A stretch of DNA of 64,000 nucleotides from Gammaproteobacteria bacterium HGW-Gammaproteobacteria-2 (GTDB lineage Bacteria > Pseudomonadota > Gammaproteobacteria > Xanthomonadales > Xanthomonadaceae), in contig PGZE01000008.1 in assembly GCA_002840015.1 (NCBI GenBank), forward strand, positions 1-64,000, written 5' to 3'. A model generated the notes under the pieces. That model did not search any database. It saw only the letters and a list, made by a program, of their open reading frames with translations, and was not told the origin of the DNA. Below are positions 41,451 through 49,912 of the stretch, piece by piece. Within the stretch, counting starts at the first letter, position 1; each line of letters starts with the position of its first letter. A program made the translations under genes and the position numbers.

Positions 41451-41513
41451 TTGGGAGCCGGCCTGCTGGCGAACTACGTTGCGGAAGCTTCGCGGGCAAG
41501 GCCCGCTCCCACA
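41451..41513. repeat. REP-type palindrome (copy 3)
   Basis: TTGGGAGCCGGCCTGCTGGC and its inverted partner GGGCAAGGCCCGCTCCCACA enclose GAACTACGTTGCGGAAGCTT-like loop sequence. It lies in the 243-base gap between the TonB receptor start and a membrane protein stop. Immediately right (41533-41600) are a CCCACCCTGTGGGCGAGCG short repeat and a GATGGGTCGCCCATC inverted repeat. No gene in the gap. Confidence 0.82.
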
Positions 41514-41618
41514 GAAAAACAGGTGCGTGCTTCTGTGGAGCCCACCCTGTGGGCGAGCGTCGGTCACGCGGTCACGATGGGTCGCCCATCCTACACGGTC
41601 ATCGGGCTGCGCCGCCAA

Positions 41619-42257
41619 TTATTCGCGGTTATCGAGCGCCTGCCGGGTGAAATCATCGCTGCCACGCGCCACCAAGCCACCGCGCGGATGCAGCATCACC
41701 TCGTAGTGGCCGCCATCGATCAATGGCAGATAGGCACCGCTGCCGTAGCGGGTATCGACAAACGGCAACCATTGCGGGTACTGCTGTTGCAGGGTCAACA
41801 GGTCGAGTGCGTTGCGGTTGCTGAGTGCAAATACGCTGCGCGCGGCCTCGCGTTCCTGGTCGATGTCGCGGTAGCGTCCGGACAAGCGTTCCAGCCGGTA
41901 CAACGGCGGCACACCGGCCAGCAGCGCCGGCAATTGCCAGCGCAGCACGCGGGCATCGAGCTGCCATTGATCGCCCAGCACCTCGAAACGACGGGTGTCG
42001 CCGCTGGCATCGTGCAATAACACCGCGAAGCGCTGCGGCCCCAGTGCCGTTGCTTCCAGCGTGGCCACCGGCAATGCCTGATCCAGCCGCAGGTATTGGC
42101 GCAGGCTGACGCCCAGCGCCGCCAGCAACAACGCCAGCGCCACGCAGCACAGCCCAAGCAGACGCCGCAGCCAGCGCCCGCTGCGACCAAACAGCAGGAC
42201 CAGTGCAAACAGACCAAGCAGCAGTGCCGGCAGCAGCAACCAGTTCATCGGGTTCAT
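41619..42257 (-). CDS. Membrane-anchored protein of unknown function
   Basis: 212 residues from the ATG at 42257, which has AGGAG upstream; a second in-frame ATG at 42248 is an alternative. Two close hydrophobic stretches at the N-terminus (WLLLPALLLGLFALVLLFG and LLGLCCVALALLLAALGVSL) are followed by a roughly 150-residue soluble domain rich in strands (FAVLLHDASGDTRRFEVLG) that should face the periplasm. Homologous small proteins in xanthomonads have been labelled efflux-related without support I can see here. It is divergent from lptM-dapF with 55 bases between, so the two share a promoter region. Confidence 0.7.
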   Translation of the reverse strand: MNPMNWLLLPALLLGLFALVLLFGRSGRWLRRLLGLCCVALALLLAALGVSLRQYLRLDQALPVATLEATALGPQRFAVLLHDASGDTRRFEVLGDQWQLDARVLRWQLPALLAGVPPLYRLERLSGRYRDIDQEREAARSVFALSNRNALDLLTLQQQYPQWLPFVDTRYGSGAYLPLIDGGHYEVMLHPRGGLVARGSDDFTRQALDNRE

Positions 42258-42312
42258 CACACGCTCCTGCGGGGGCGAAAAATCATTGCTACCCCGCAGT
42301 ATACTGGCGCGC

Positions 42313-42429
42313 ATGAAAACTACTGCCCGCTTTGCCTGTCTGCTGATCGCTCTGGCCCTGCTCGCTGCCTGCGGCAACAAGGGGCCGCTGGTGTTGCCAC
42401 CGCCGGACGCGCAGTCCGCCACGCAATGA
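42313..42429 (+). CDS. lptM: LPS-assembly lipoprotein LptM (YifL-like)
   Basis: 38-residue lipoprotein: a signal peptide with lipobox LLAAC (lipidated Cys20), then the conserved GNKGPLVLPPP, closely matching the CGLKGPLYFPP motif of the family, and a short Gln/Ser tail. LptM stabilises and helps oxidative maturation of the LptD/E lipopolysaccharide translocon in the outer membrane. Its stop overlaps the dapF start (ATGA), the same gene order as yifL-dapF in enterobacteria. It is much shorter than the enterobacterial protein (about 67 residues), with nearly only the conserved motif left. Confidence 0.85.
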   Translation: MKTTARFACLLIALALLAACGNKGPLVLPPPDAQSATQ

Positions 42430-43271
42430 GCGATCCCGGCCCGCTGCATTTTTCCAAGATGCATGGTGCCGGCAACGATTTCGTATTGGTCGATTGCCGT
42501 CAGGGCCGCGTCATCGACGCGGCGATAGTGCGCGCAATGGCCGATCGTCATCGCGGTATCGGCTGCGATCAGTTCATCACCATCGAGCCCGCACACAGCG
42601 CAGGCGCCGTGGCGGGCTACCGGATCTGGAATACCGACGGCTCAAGCGCGCAGCAGTGCGGCAACGGCGCGCGCTGCGTTGCCGCCTGGTTGCGCCGTGA
42701 GCACGCCGAGCTGCCGCCGCACTTTGTGCTCGACAGCCCGGCTGGCGCAGTCGCGGTCGAAACCCTGGGCGGCGGCAACTACGCATTGCAACTGGGCCGA
42801 CCCGAGTTTCGCCCCGAGCGGATTCCGCTACGGGTGGATGCCGAAGCGTTGACCTATACCTTGAACGTGGCTGGCGAGGCAGTGCATTTTGCTGCGGCAT
42901 CGATGGGCAACCCGCACGCGTTGATCGAGATGAGCGAGCTTGACGACGCCAGCGTGCAGCGGTTGGGCCCGGCGTTACAGGCGCGGCCCGAGTTTCCCGA
43001 TGGCGTCAATGTCGGTTTCGCCCGTGTGCGCTCGCGTTCGGCGATCGACCTGCGCGTGTACGAGCGCGGGGTCGGCGAAACCCTTGCTTGCGGCAGCGGC
43101 GCCTGTGCGGCGGTGGCGATACTGGTGCGCGCCGGCCGGGTGGGTCGCAGTGTACGTGTCAGCCTGCCCGGTGGTGATCTGGAAATTGCATGGCCCGATG
43201 ATGGCGCACCGGTGCGCATGGCCGGGCCGACCGCGTTTGTCTTTGATGGTGATTTCGAGGGAGTGTGGTGA
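42426..43271 (+). CDS. dapF: Diaminopimelate epimerase
   Basis: 281 residues. Converts LL- to meso-diaminopimelate for lysine and peptidoglycan. The two catalytic cysteines are Cys78 in SSAQQCGNGARC and Cys222 in ETLACGSGACAAV; the N-terminal KMHGAGNDFVLVD is diagnostic. It is coupled to lptM in front and to the DUF484 gene behind (TGATG overlap). Confidence 0.97.
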   Translation: MSDPGPLHFSKMHGAGNDFVLVDCRQGRVIDAAIVRAMADRHRGIGCDQFITIEPAHSAGAVAGYRIWNTDGSSAQQCGNGARCVAAWLRREHAELPPHFVLDSPAGAVAVETLGGGNYALQLGRPEFRPERIPLRVDAEALTYTLNVAGEAVHFAAASMGNPHALIEMSELDDASVQRLGPALQARPEFPDGVNVGFARVRSRSAIDLRVYERGVGETLACGSGACAAVAILVRAGRVGRSVRVSLPGGDLEIAWPDDGAPVRMAGPTAFVFDGDFEGVW

Positions 43272-43948
43272 TGACAGAGCATGCTGAGCGCATCGGCCCG
43301 AGCGAAGTGGCGGCCTGGTTGCGTCGCCATCCTGATTTTCTGGCGACTTATCCCGACCTGGCACTGACCCTGGCGCCACCGCGTCAGGAAGGCAGTGCGA
43401 CTTCGCTGGCCAGCTATCAGCTCGATGTATTGCGCGACAAGAATCGCGAGTTGAACCGGCGCCTGCACGAACTGTTTGCCACTGCGCAGGAAAACGAACG
43501 CCTCGCGGTACGCACCCATCAGCTTGCGCTGAGCTTGATGCGCCAGCGCAGCGCGGCCGACAGCGTGCGCGCGATGGTGGCTTGCCTTGGCGAGGATTTC
43601 CAGGGCGATCAGGTCAGCCTGGTGCTGTACCACCCGGTAGCGGGGCTGGGCAATGAGCCGTGGCTGCAGATCATCGCTGCCGATGCGACCGAGCTCAATG
43701 CGTTCGCGCAATTCGTGAACGATGGCGAGCCGTTGTGCGGGCGCCTGCATAGCGACAAGCAACAGCGCCTGTTCGGTGAGGGCCACACGCAGATCCAGTC
43801 GAGTGCGTTGATGGTGGTGCCCGAGCGTGGCCTGCTGGCTGTGGGTTCGCGCGACGCCAACCGGTTTTTCCCCGGCATGGGCACCTTGTTTCTGCATTTG
43901 ATGGCGCAATCACTGGCGGCGGCGCTGGCGCGCTTCGATAGCGAGTGA
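43271..43948 (+). CDS. DUF484 family protein
   Basis: 225 residues. GAF-like DUF484 protein: an N-terminal helix-turn (EVAAWLRRHPDFLATYPDL), a coiled-coil (LASYQLDVLRDKNRELNRRL and following) and a C-terminal GAF-type domain (about 95-220). This family sits between dapF and xerC in very many gammaproteobacteria, but its role remains uncertain; a link to XerC or chromosome dimer resolution has been proposed only from position. Starts in the dapF stop and ends directly before xerC. Confidence 0.9.
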   Translation: MTEHAERIGPSEVAAWLRRHPDFLATYPDLALTLAPPRQEGSATSLASYQLDVLRDKNRELNRRLHELFATAQENERLAVRTHQLALSLMRQRSAADSVRAMVACLGEDFQGDQVSLVLYHPVAGLGNEPWLQIIAADATELNAFAQFVNDGEPLCGRLHSDKQQRLFGEGHTQIQSSALMVVPERGLLAVGSRDANRFFPGMGTLFLHLMAQSLAAALARFDSE

Positions 43949-44851
43949 ATGATGAGCGAACCGGCCGAATTGAACACGGCGGTTACTGATTACCTCGCCC
44001 GACTGCGGGTCGAGCGGCGCTGCTCGGTGCATACCCTGGATGCCTATGGCCGCGACCTGAGCGTGCTGCTGCAATGGATGGCGGCGCAGGGCATCACCGC
44101 GTGGCCGGCGCTCACTGGCGAAGGCTTGCGCGGCTACATCGCCAATGAACATCGTCGTGGGCTGAGCAGCAAAAGCCTGCAACGCCGGCTGTCGGCCTGT
44201 CGCGGCCTGCTGCGCGACCTGCTGCGGCGGGGCACTATCGCGGCTGATCCCAGCGCCGGCCTGCGCGCGCCCAAGGCAGCACGCAAGTTGCCGCAGGTGC
44301 TCGATGCCGATGAAATGGGCCGGCTGGTGGAAGTGCCGACCGACGGGCCGCTGGGTCTGCGAGATCGCGCCATGCTTGAGCTGTTTTATTCCTCCGGCCT
44401 GCGCCTGTCCGAACTGTGTGGTCTGCGTTGGGGCGCGCTGGATCTGGATGAAAGTCTGGTGCGCGTCGATGGCAAAGGCGGCAAAACACGCATCGTGCCG
44501 GTGGGCCGCTTTGCGCGTGAGGCCTTGCAGGCCTGGCGTGCGCAGTCTGCCGCCAGCGCTGAAGCGCCGGTATTCCCGGGCCGCGGCGGCGCGCCGATTT
44601 CATCGCGTGCGGTGCAGTTGCGGCTGAAGCAACTTGCGCAAAGGCAAGGCGTGTGGAAACGCGTACATCCGCATTTGCTGCGGCACAGCTTCGCCAGCCA
44701 CGTGCTGGAGTCGTCCGGCGATCTGCGCGGGGTGCAGGAACTGCTGGGCCACGCTGACATTGCCACCACCCAGATTTACACCCATCTGGATTTTCAGCAT
44801 CTGGCCAAGGTCTATGATGCGGCGCACCCGCGGGCGCGGCGTAAAACCTGA
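43949..44851 (+). CDS. xerC: Tyrosine recombinase XerC
   Basis: 300 residues. With XerD it resolves chromosome dimers at dif. An N-terminal core-binding SAM-like domain (about 8-95) precedes the catalytic domain with Arg152 (SGLRLSELCGLRW), the Lys in the beta-hairpin VDGKGGKTR, His242/Arg245 (HPHLLRHSFASH), His268 (LGHADIATTQ) and nucleophile Tyr277 (TQIYTHL). It is chromosomal, not phage-associated: it belongs to the conserved dapF-DUF484-xerC-hslVU block. A second ATG at 43952 is an equal start. Confidence 0.97.
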   Translation: MMSEPAELNTAVTDYLARLRVERRCSVHTLDAYGRDLSVLLQWMAAQGITAWPALTGEGLRGYIANEHRRGLSSKSLQRRLSACRGLLRDLLRRGTIAADPSAGLRAPKAARKLPQVLDADEMGRLVEVPTDGPLGLRDRAMLELFYSSGLRLSELCGLRWGALDLDESLVRVDGKGGKTRIVPVGRFAREALQAWRAQSAASAEAPVFPGRGGAPISSRAVQLRLKQLAQRQGVWKRVHPHLLRHSFASHVLESSGDLRGVQELLGHADIATTQIYTHLDFQHLAKVYDAAHPRARRKT

Positions 44852-44920
44852 GGGTTTGTTTCCCTTGTGTGGGCCGGTATTCGTCCCCATCAAAGTCATT
44901 CGGAAACTCGGAGCGCAATC

Positions 44921-45460
44921 ATGGCGGAAACCATCCACGCCACCACCATCATCAGCGTGCGCCGCGACGGCCAAGTGGTTGTTGCCGGCGATGGCCAGGT
45001 AACGCTCGGCAATACGGTGATGAAGGCCAATGCCTGCAAAGTGCGGCGGCTGGGCCGCGATGGCCGGGTACTGGCCGGGTTTGCCGGCGCCGCCGCCGAT
45101 GCCTTCACCCTGTTCGAGTTGTTCGAAGCCAAATTGGAAAAGCACAGCGGCCAATTGGTGCGCGCGGCGGTCGAACTGGCCAAGGACTGGCGCACCGAGC
45201 GCCGTCTGGGCAAGCTCGAAGCACTGCTCGCGGTCGCCAACAGCGAAACCTCGTTGATCGTGTCCGGCAATGGCGATGTGATCGAGCCCGAAGATGGCCT
45301 GATCGCAATCGGTTCAGGTGGCCCGTTTGCGCTTTCTGCGGCGCGCGCCCTGCTGGCGCACAGCACGCTCGATGCGCGCGGCGTGGCCGAGGAGGCAATG
45401 AAGATCGCAGCGGATATCTGCATCTACACCAACCGCAATATCAGTGTGGAAGTGTTGTGA
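44921..45460 (+). CDS. hslV: ATP-dependent protease peptidase subunit HslV
   Basis: 179 residues from the ATG at 44921, with CGGAG upstream. Proteasome-beta-like peptidase of the HslUV (ClpQY) complex. A Thr in [10 protein letters not shown] is the expected N-terminal nucleophile after processing, and the active-site Lys lies in [24 protein letters not shown] is the family's nucleotide-free Gly-rich loop. Processing removes the first six or seven residues, slightly longer than the usual two or three. The partner ATPase hslU follows, but separated by a 190-base repeat-filled gap. Confidence 0.96.
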   Translation: MAETIHATTIISVRRDGQVVVAGDGQVTLGNTVMKANACKVRRLGRDGRVLAGFAGAAADAFTLFELFEAKLEKHSGQLVRAAVELAKDWRTERRLGKLEALLAVANSETSLIVSGNGDVIEPEDGLIAIGSGGPFALSAARALLAHSTLDARGVAEEAMKIAADICIYTNRNISVEVL

Positions 45461-45463
45461 GGC

Positions 45464-45610
45464 CGGGACTCGGGACTCGGGACTCGGGACTTGGGACTCG
45501 GGACTCGGGACTCGGGACTCGGGACTCGGGACGGCAAGCTTGCTGGATTTTGCTTTGAGTTTTTTGCTGTGGCTTTTCCGAGTCCCCAGTCCCCAGTCCC
45601 TAGTCCCCAC
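45464..45610. repeat. 7-base tandem array and dispersed repeat, copy C
   Basis: Begins three bases after the hslV stop with nine and a partial copies of CGGGACT (45464-45532; one unit is TGGGACT), runs through an AT-rich stretch containing TTTTTTGCTGTGGCTTTTCC, and ends with four inverted units CAGTCCC/TAGTCCCC (to 45610). The CGGGACT and AGTCCCC blocks could pair into a long hairpin in the hslVU transcript. The middle matches one end of the dispersed element (inverse of GGACTCGGAAAGGCCAGAG). Confidence 0.9.
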
Positions 45611-45650
45611 TTCATAGCATCCCGAGCCCCCAACCCTTAGTGCCCAACTC

Positions 45651-46991
45651 ATGTCCGAACTCACCCCCCGCGAAATCGTCACCGAACTCGACCGCTACAT
45701 CATCGGCCAGGCCGATGCCAAACGCGCGGTCGCCATCGCCCTGCGCAACCGCTGGCGGCGCATGCAGCTCGACCCGGCACTGCGCAATGAAGTCACGCCG
45801 AAAAACATCCTGATGATCGGCCCCACCGGCGTCGGCAAAACCGAGATCGCACGGCGGCTGGCGGCGCTGGCCAACGCGCCATTCGTGAAGGTAGAGGCCA
45901 CGCGGTTCACCGAGGTCGGTTATGTCGGCCGCGATGTCGAGCAGATCATCCGTGATCTGGCCGATGCCGCAGTCAAGATGTTCCGCGATCAAGCCAAGGC
46001 GCGGGTGCGGGTGCAGGCCGAGGATCGCGCTGAAGAGCGTGTGCTCGACGCGCTGTTGCCACGGCGCAGCGGCTCTGGTTTTGACGCTGGCACGGCCAGC
46101 AACGAGCCATCGGCAATCGACAGCGATACCCGCCAGAAACTGCGCAAGCAACTGCGCGAGGGCAAGCTTGATGACCGCGAAATCGAGCTCGAGCTCGCGG
46201 TAAATGTTGGCGTTGACATCATGGCGCCGCCAGGGATGGACGAAATGGCGCAACAGCTCAAGCAGATGTTCCAGGGCATCGGCGGCGGCAAGACTCACAA
46301 GCGCATGTTGCCGGTGCGCACAGCGTTGCCACAGCTGGTCGAGGAAGAGGCCGGCAAGATGGTCAATGAGGACGAGATACGCCAGCTCGCAATCGATGCC
46401 TGCGAGCAGAACGGCATCGTGTTTCTCGATGAGATCGACAAGGTCGCCAAGCGATCGGAGGGCATGGGTGCCGATGTCAGTCGTGAAGGCGTGCAGCGCG
46501 ATCTGCTGCCGCTGGTCGAAGGCTCCACCGTCAGTACCAAATACGGCGTGGTGCGCACCGATCACATCCTGTTCATCGCGTCGGGCGCGTTCCATATGGC
46601 CAAGCCGTCCGATCTGATACCGGAATTGCAGGGCCGCTTTCCGATTCGGGTGGAGTTGAGCGCGCTGGGCAAGGACGAGTTCGTGCGCATACTCACCGAG
46701 CCCAAAGCGGCGCTGATTCGCCAGTACGAGGCGTTGCTGGCAACCGAAGGCGTGCGCTTGAGTTTTACCGCCGACGCTATCGAGCGGATCGCCGAGATCG
46801 CCTTTCTGGTCAACGAGCGGCAGGAGAATATTGGTGCCCGCCGCCTGCACACGGTGCTTGAGCGCCTGCTTGAAGGCATCAGCTATGAAGCCCCCGACCG
46901 CAGCGATGACGTGGCGATTGATCGTGCGTATGTTGACGCGCGACTGGGGGCTTTGGTTCAGGATCAGGATCTTAGCCGATATATCCTGTGA
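45651..46991 (+). CDS. hslU: ATP-dependent protease ATPase subunit HslU
   Basis: 446 residues. AAA+ unfoldase that feeds substrates into HslV. Walker [10 protein letters not shown] (57-65), the GYVGRDVE pore loop, an I-domain (about 110-230), Walker B FLDEIDK, and the C-terminal tail ending DLSRYIL that docks into HslV. No clear ribosome-binding site precedes the ATG: the 40 bases upstream read CCCC-rich repeat sequence, so initiation may depend on coupling or be weak. Normally hslV and hslU are only a few bases apart. Confidence 0.97.
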   Translation: MSELTPREIVTELDRYIIGQADAKRAVAIALRNRWRRMQLDPALRNEVTPKNILMIGPTGVGKTEIARRLAALANAPFVKVEATRFTEVGYVGRDVEQIIRDLADAAVKMFRDQAKARVRVQAEDRAEERVLDALLPRRSGSGFDAGTASNEPSAIDSDTRQKLRKQLREGKLDDREIELELAVNVGVDIMAPPGMDEMAQQLKQMFQGIGGGKTHKRMLPVRTALPQLVEEEAGKMVNEDEIRQLAIDACEQNGIVFLDEIDKVAKRSEGMGADVSREGVQRDLLPLVEGSTVSTKYGVVRTDHILFIASGAFHMAKPSDLIPELQGRFPIRVELSALGKDEFVRILTEPKAALIRQYEALLATEGVRLSFTADAIERIAEIAFLVNERQENIGARRLHTVLERLLEGISYEAPDRSDDVAIDRAYVDARLGALVQDQDLSRYIL

Positions 46992-47027
46992 GCCCTGCTA
47001 CGCATTTCCCACCGAGGATTTGTTTCG

Positions 47028-47471
47028 ATGAAAGCACGCATGTTGTTTCCTGCCCTGCTGGGCTTGCTGGTGCTGGCCACCCCAGCCCGCGCCGAGCAGC
47101 CGATAGCCGATATCCCGCAGCGTCTGCAGATGTTCATCAAGGCCAGCAACGATCACGATGTCGAGGCATTAGTGCAGGCCACTGCGCCGGGCCTGCGCTG
47201 GATGAGCGTCGAGCATGACAAGCTGAATATCGAAGTCGTTGGCCACGACGACCTGCGCAGTTGGCTGCATGGGTACTTCAAGGCCACCCCCGATGCGCGC
47301 TCCAGCATCGGGCCGATCACGGTTGATGGCCATTTCGCCAGCGTGGTGGAAACCGCCAGCTACACCGACGCTGACGGCAATCCGGCACAACAATCCTCGC
47401 TCAGCGTTTACGAGTTTGGCAGCGATGGCCTGATTCGCAATGTGTGGTATTTCCCGGCGCACGCGCCGTGA
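47028..47471 (+). CDS. Exported NTF2/SnoaL-like protein
   Basis: 147 residues with a signal peptide (LFPALLGLLVLATPARA). The remainder has the cone-shaped NTF2-like pattern: helices IPQRLQMFIKASNDHDVEAL and DDLRSWLHGYF, then strands SIGPITVDGHFASVVETASY and LIRNVWYF. Such domains bind small hydrophobic ligands or act as isomerases; no catalytic residues are obvious. Ends inside the start of the DUF971 gene (GTGA), so the two are coupled. Confidence 0.85.
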   Translation: MKARMLFPALLGLLVLATPARAEQPIADIPQRLQMFIKASNDHDVEALVQATAPGLRWMSVEHDKLNIEVVGHDDLRSWLHGYFKATPDARSSIGPITVDGHFASVVETASYTDADGNPAQQSSLSVYEFGSDGLIRNVWYFPAHAP

Positions 47472-47827
47472 GCAAGCCTCGGCCAACCGATATCATCCTG
47501 CATCGCGCCTCGCACACGCTGGAGGTTGCGTTCGACAGTGGCGAGCGGTTTCAGTTGCCATTCGAATACCTGCGGGTGGAATCCCCGAGTGCCGAGGTGC
47601 AGGGCCATGGCCCGGGGCAGAAGGTGCTGGTCGCCGGCAAACGCGGCGTTGCCATCGATGCGGTCGAACCGATCGGCCACTATGCGGTGTTGCTGCGTTT
47701 TTCCGATGGTCACGCCAGTGGCATTTTCAGTTGGGAAACCCTGCACACCCTCGGCCGTGAGCAGGACAAGCGCTGGTCCGGTTATCTTGCCGCCGTCGAG
47801 GCCGCAAACGTCTCGCGCGATGCCTGA
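47468..47827 (+). CDS. DUF971 / GBBH-like N-terminal domain protein
   Basis: 119 residues starting with GTG at 47468 that overlaps the preceding stop. The pattern HRASHTLEVAFDSGERFQLP, then EYLRVESPSAEVQG, and GHYAVLLRFSDGHASGIFSW is that of the gamma-butyrobetaine-hydroxylase-like N-terminal domain family, which stands alone in many proteobacteria near hslVU. The three-strand/His fold resembles Zn or Fe-S binding variants, but only His residues are seen here. Function unknown. Confidence 0.9.
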   Translation: MSKPRPTDIILHRASHTLEVAFDSGERFQLPFEYLRVESPSAEVQGHGPGQKVLVAGKRGVAIDAVEPIGHYAVLLRFSDGHASGIFSWETLHTLGREQDKRWSGYLAAVEAANVSRDA

Positions 47828-47839
47828 AGGTACACTGTC

Positions 47840-48487
47840 GTGAAACCCCATCAACACCGCTTTCTTGAATTGGCACTGGCCCGCGAGGCCTTGCGTTTTG
47901 GCGAGTTCACGCTCAAATCCGGGCGCAGCAGTCCGTATTTTTTCAATGCCGGGCGCTTTGACAGCGGTGCCGCGCTGGCAACTTTGGGTGAATGTTATGC
48001 CGATGCACTCGCAGCCAGCGGTATTGCGTTTGATGGCCTGTTCGGGCCGGCCTACAAAGGCATCCCCCTGGCCACCGCGCTGGCGCTGGCACTGGCGGCG
48101 CGTGGCTGCGATCTGCCGCTGAGCTTCAACCGCAAGGAAGTCAAAGCGCACGGCGAGGGTGGCAGCCTGATCGGGGCGCCGCTGCGTGGCCGGGTGTTGA
48201 TTGTTGATGACGTGATTACTGCCGGCACCGCCATTCGTGAATCAATCGCCATCATTCAGCAAGCGGGTGCCGAAGTTGCCGGCATTGTGCTGGCGCTTGA
48301 TCGCCAGGAACGCGGTCAGAACGATCAACGCTCGGCAGCACAGGAAGTCGCCGATACCTTCGCGATTCCGGTGTGTGCCATCGCCAGCCTGGACGAGCTG
48401 TTGCAGTTTGCCGGCACGCAGCCCGATATGGCACTGCAACGGGATCGGCTTTTGCAGTATCGTGAGCAATACGGTTGCAGTAAGTGA
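47840..48487 (+). CDS. pyrE: Orotate phosphoribosyltransferase
   Basis: 215 residues, GTG start. Makes orotidine-5'-phosphate from orotate and PRPP in pyrimidine synthesis. The PRPP-binding motif [13 protein letters not shown] and the flexible loop ALAAR...[14 protein letters not shown] are clear, as is the N-terminal [16 protein letters not shown]. It follows the DUF971 gene by 12 bases and precedes a DUF4124 gene by eight. Confidence 0.97.
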   Translation: MKPHQHRFLELALAREALRFGEFTLKSGRSSPYFFNAGRFDSGAALATLGECYADALAASGIAFDGLFGPAYKGIPLATALALALAARGCDLPLSFNRKEVKAHGEGGSLIGAPLRGRVLIVDDVITAGTAIRESIAIIQQAGAEVAGIVLALDRQERGQNDQRSAAQEVADTFAIPVCAIASLDELLQFAGTQPDMALQRDRLLQYREQYGCSK

Positions 48488-48495
48488 GGCCGCAG

Positions 48496-49182
48496 ATGCG
48501 CATCTCATGGATCATGATATTGCTTGTCGTCATTTTGGCGGCACCTGCCGTGCAGGCACAAACTGACCCGGCGCCCAAGCTCTACCGCTGGACCGACAAG
48601 GACGGCAAGGAGCACTACACCGACAGTCTGCCTGCCGAGGCAGTTGATGCCGCGCGAGCCGAGTTGAACAAGGCCAGCGGCAGCACCGTGTCGAAAGTCG
48701 AAAGGGCGATGACCGACGACGAACGTGCGCAGAAGGCGCGTGAAGCCGAGACGGCTGCCGCAGCGGCCAAAATCGAAGCCGACAGGCTGCAAAATGATCG
48801 CACTCTGCTTTCGTCCTATTCCAGCGAGAGCGAGTTGCAAAAGACCTACAGCGAGCGACTGATATTGGTCGAAGAGTCGGTGAAATCGGCGCAGGTAGGC
48901 ATCAACAGCCAGCGCGGCAGTCTGGCCAGCTTGCTGGCGCATGCCACCGATCGCGAGCTGGCCGGGCAGGCCGTTGATGCGCGCACGCTCGAAAATCTTG
49001 GTGATGCCCATCGCCAGTTGGGTGAGCAAAAGCACGCGTTGCAGCGCCGCGAAGCGGAACGCAAAGACCTGCAAAATGAACTCGATGACTTGCTGGCGCG
49101 TTACCGCGAACTGAAGGCCAACCCACCGGCAGAACCCGAGGCCGCTGCGCGACAGACGCCGGTGCCGAAGACCGGCGCCTGA
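48496..49182 (+). CDS. Exported DUF4124/coiled-coil protein
   Basis: 228 residues from the ATG at 48496. Signal peptide (MILLVVILAAPAVQA), then a DUF4124 domain (PKLYRWTDKDGKEHYTDSLP), found at the N-terminus of many periplasmic proteins of xanthomonads, then a long charged coiled coil (about 75-215) with an Ala/Glu-rich linker and a Pro-rich tail. It is probably periplasmic and scaffold-like. The function is unknown; pyrE is the upstream neighbour. Confidence 0.85.
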   Translation: MRISWIMILLVVILAAPAVQAQTDPAPKLYRWTDKDGKEHYTDSLPAEAVDAARAELNKASGSTVSKVERAMTDDERAQKAREAETAAAAAKIEADRLQNDRTLLSSYSSESELQKTYSERLILVEESVKSAQVGINSQRGSLASLLAHATDRELAGQAVDARTLENLGDAHRQLGEQKHALQRREAERKDLQNELDDLLARYRELKANPPAEPEAAARQTPVPKTGA

Positions 49183-49199
49183 TTGCGGATGGGTTTCTC

Positions 49200-49460
49200 G
49201 GGACTCCGGCGGGACTCGGCGACAAGCGTAAAACAGCAGGTCCGCAAAGGGACACGCTGAACAAACTCTTTTCAACGTCATTGCGAGCGCAGCGAAGCAA
49301 TCCAGCTTTTTGTTTTTATGGTGTTTCCTGGATTGCCCTAAAGGACTCCGATCCGCTATGGCCTGAAGGCCATGCAGAATCGTATGCCACGTCGCTTCGC
49401 TCCTCGCAATGACAGCTTGTTCAGAGCATCCAAAGAACGCAAAAGGCGCAAATTAAAAAA
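49200..49460. repeat. Dispersed repeat, copy D, interrupted by a second element
   Basis: Left part 49200-49262 (GGGACTCGGCGACAAGCGTA, GTCCGCAAAGG) and right part about 49428-49460 (CCAAAGAACGCAAAAGGCGC) read as one copy of the dispersed element once the sequence between them is removed. The gap 49183-49912 (730 bases) contains no gene. Besides copies D and E it has short CTCGGC(A)CTGTTCC duplications at 49540-49615 of unclear meaning. Confidence 0.7.
49276..49413. repeat. CGTCATTGCGAG inverted-repeat element nested in copy D
   Basis: 138 bases bounded by CGTCATTGCGAGCGCAGCGA and, inverted, TCGCTTCGCTCCTCGCAATG plus ACA. Inside are AGCAATCCAG / TGGATTGC and a CTATGGCCTGAAGGCCAT palindrome. 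The outer flanks GCTGAACAAA (49256) and TTGTTCAGAGC (49417-49427) extend the inverted repeat. This is the widespread CATTGCGAG(GAG)CGAAGCGACG bacterial intergenic repeat, here sitting inside a copy of another repeat family. Confidence 0.85.
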
Positions 49461-49810
49461 AATAGTTCGCTGTCGGCTCCGCCGCTCCGCTGCACAAGGA
49501 TGCGCAAGTGCCGCGAGTGCGTGCTTCCGGCATCCTCGGCCGCTGTTCCAGGCACGGCTCTACCTCGGCAACTGCTCCTGCGTTGCTCTCGGCCGCTGTT
49601 CCAGACGCGGCTCTACCTCCTCCATCCATAGAGTCGTACCTCCTGCATCCATGCAGTCGTCCTCCATACATGCCGGCGCCCTGCGCTATTCTTTCGAATT
49701 TGCCGTTTCATCCCACGGCAATCTTCGTTTCTCATCGCACGATGTAGACCGGATTGGAGGCCCGTAGGCCCATAACCCGGGGCGCATCGCGCCGGCGTAA
49801 CCGACATTCA

Positions 49811-49912
49811 GACTTGGATGTTCTTGGCGCTTTTCCTTTGCGCTTTTCGCGTCCTTTGCGGACCAGAAGCTTTACGCTTTTTCCCGAGGTCCCGAGGTCC
49901 CGAGGTCCCGAG
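49811..49912. repeat. Dispersed repeat, copy E
   Basis: GACTTGGATGTTCTTGGCGC, TTTTCCTTTGCGCTTTTCGC, GTCCTTTGCGGACCAGAAGC, ending in three and a half CGAGGTCC units (period 8 instead of 7). The last base before the stop codon of the HD-GYP gene (complement, 49913-49915) is also the last base of the repeat. Confidence 0.8.

Noticed and set aside
39783-42020. 745-codon open frame opposite the TonB siderophore receptor
   Set aside because: Antisense shadow of a receptor with signal peptide and barrel; it also runs across a REP element and into another gene's complement.
43949-44851. Phage or integron integrase
   Set aside because: The recombinase lies in the conserved dapF-DUF484-xerC-hslVU block and has XerC features; no attachment site or phage gene is nearby.
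45464-45532. CRISPR array
   Set aside because: The repeats are 7 bases, directly tandem with no spacers, and no cas genes are near.
45612-46850. 412-codon frame on the minus strand opposite hslU
   Set aside because: Shadow of hslU; the frame is His/Gln/Leu-rich with no domain.
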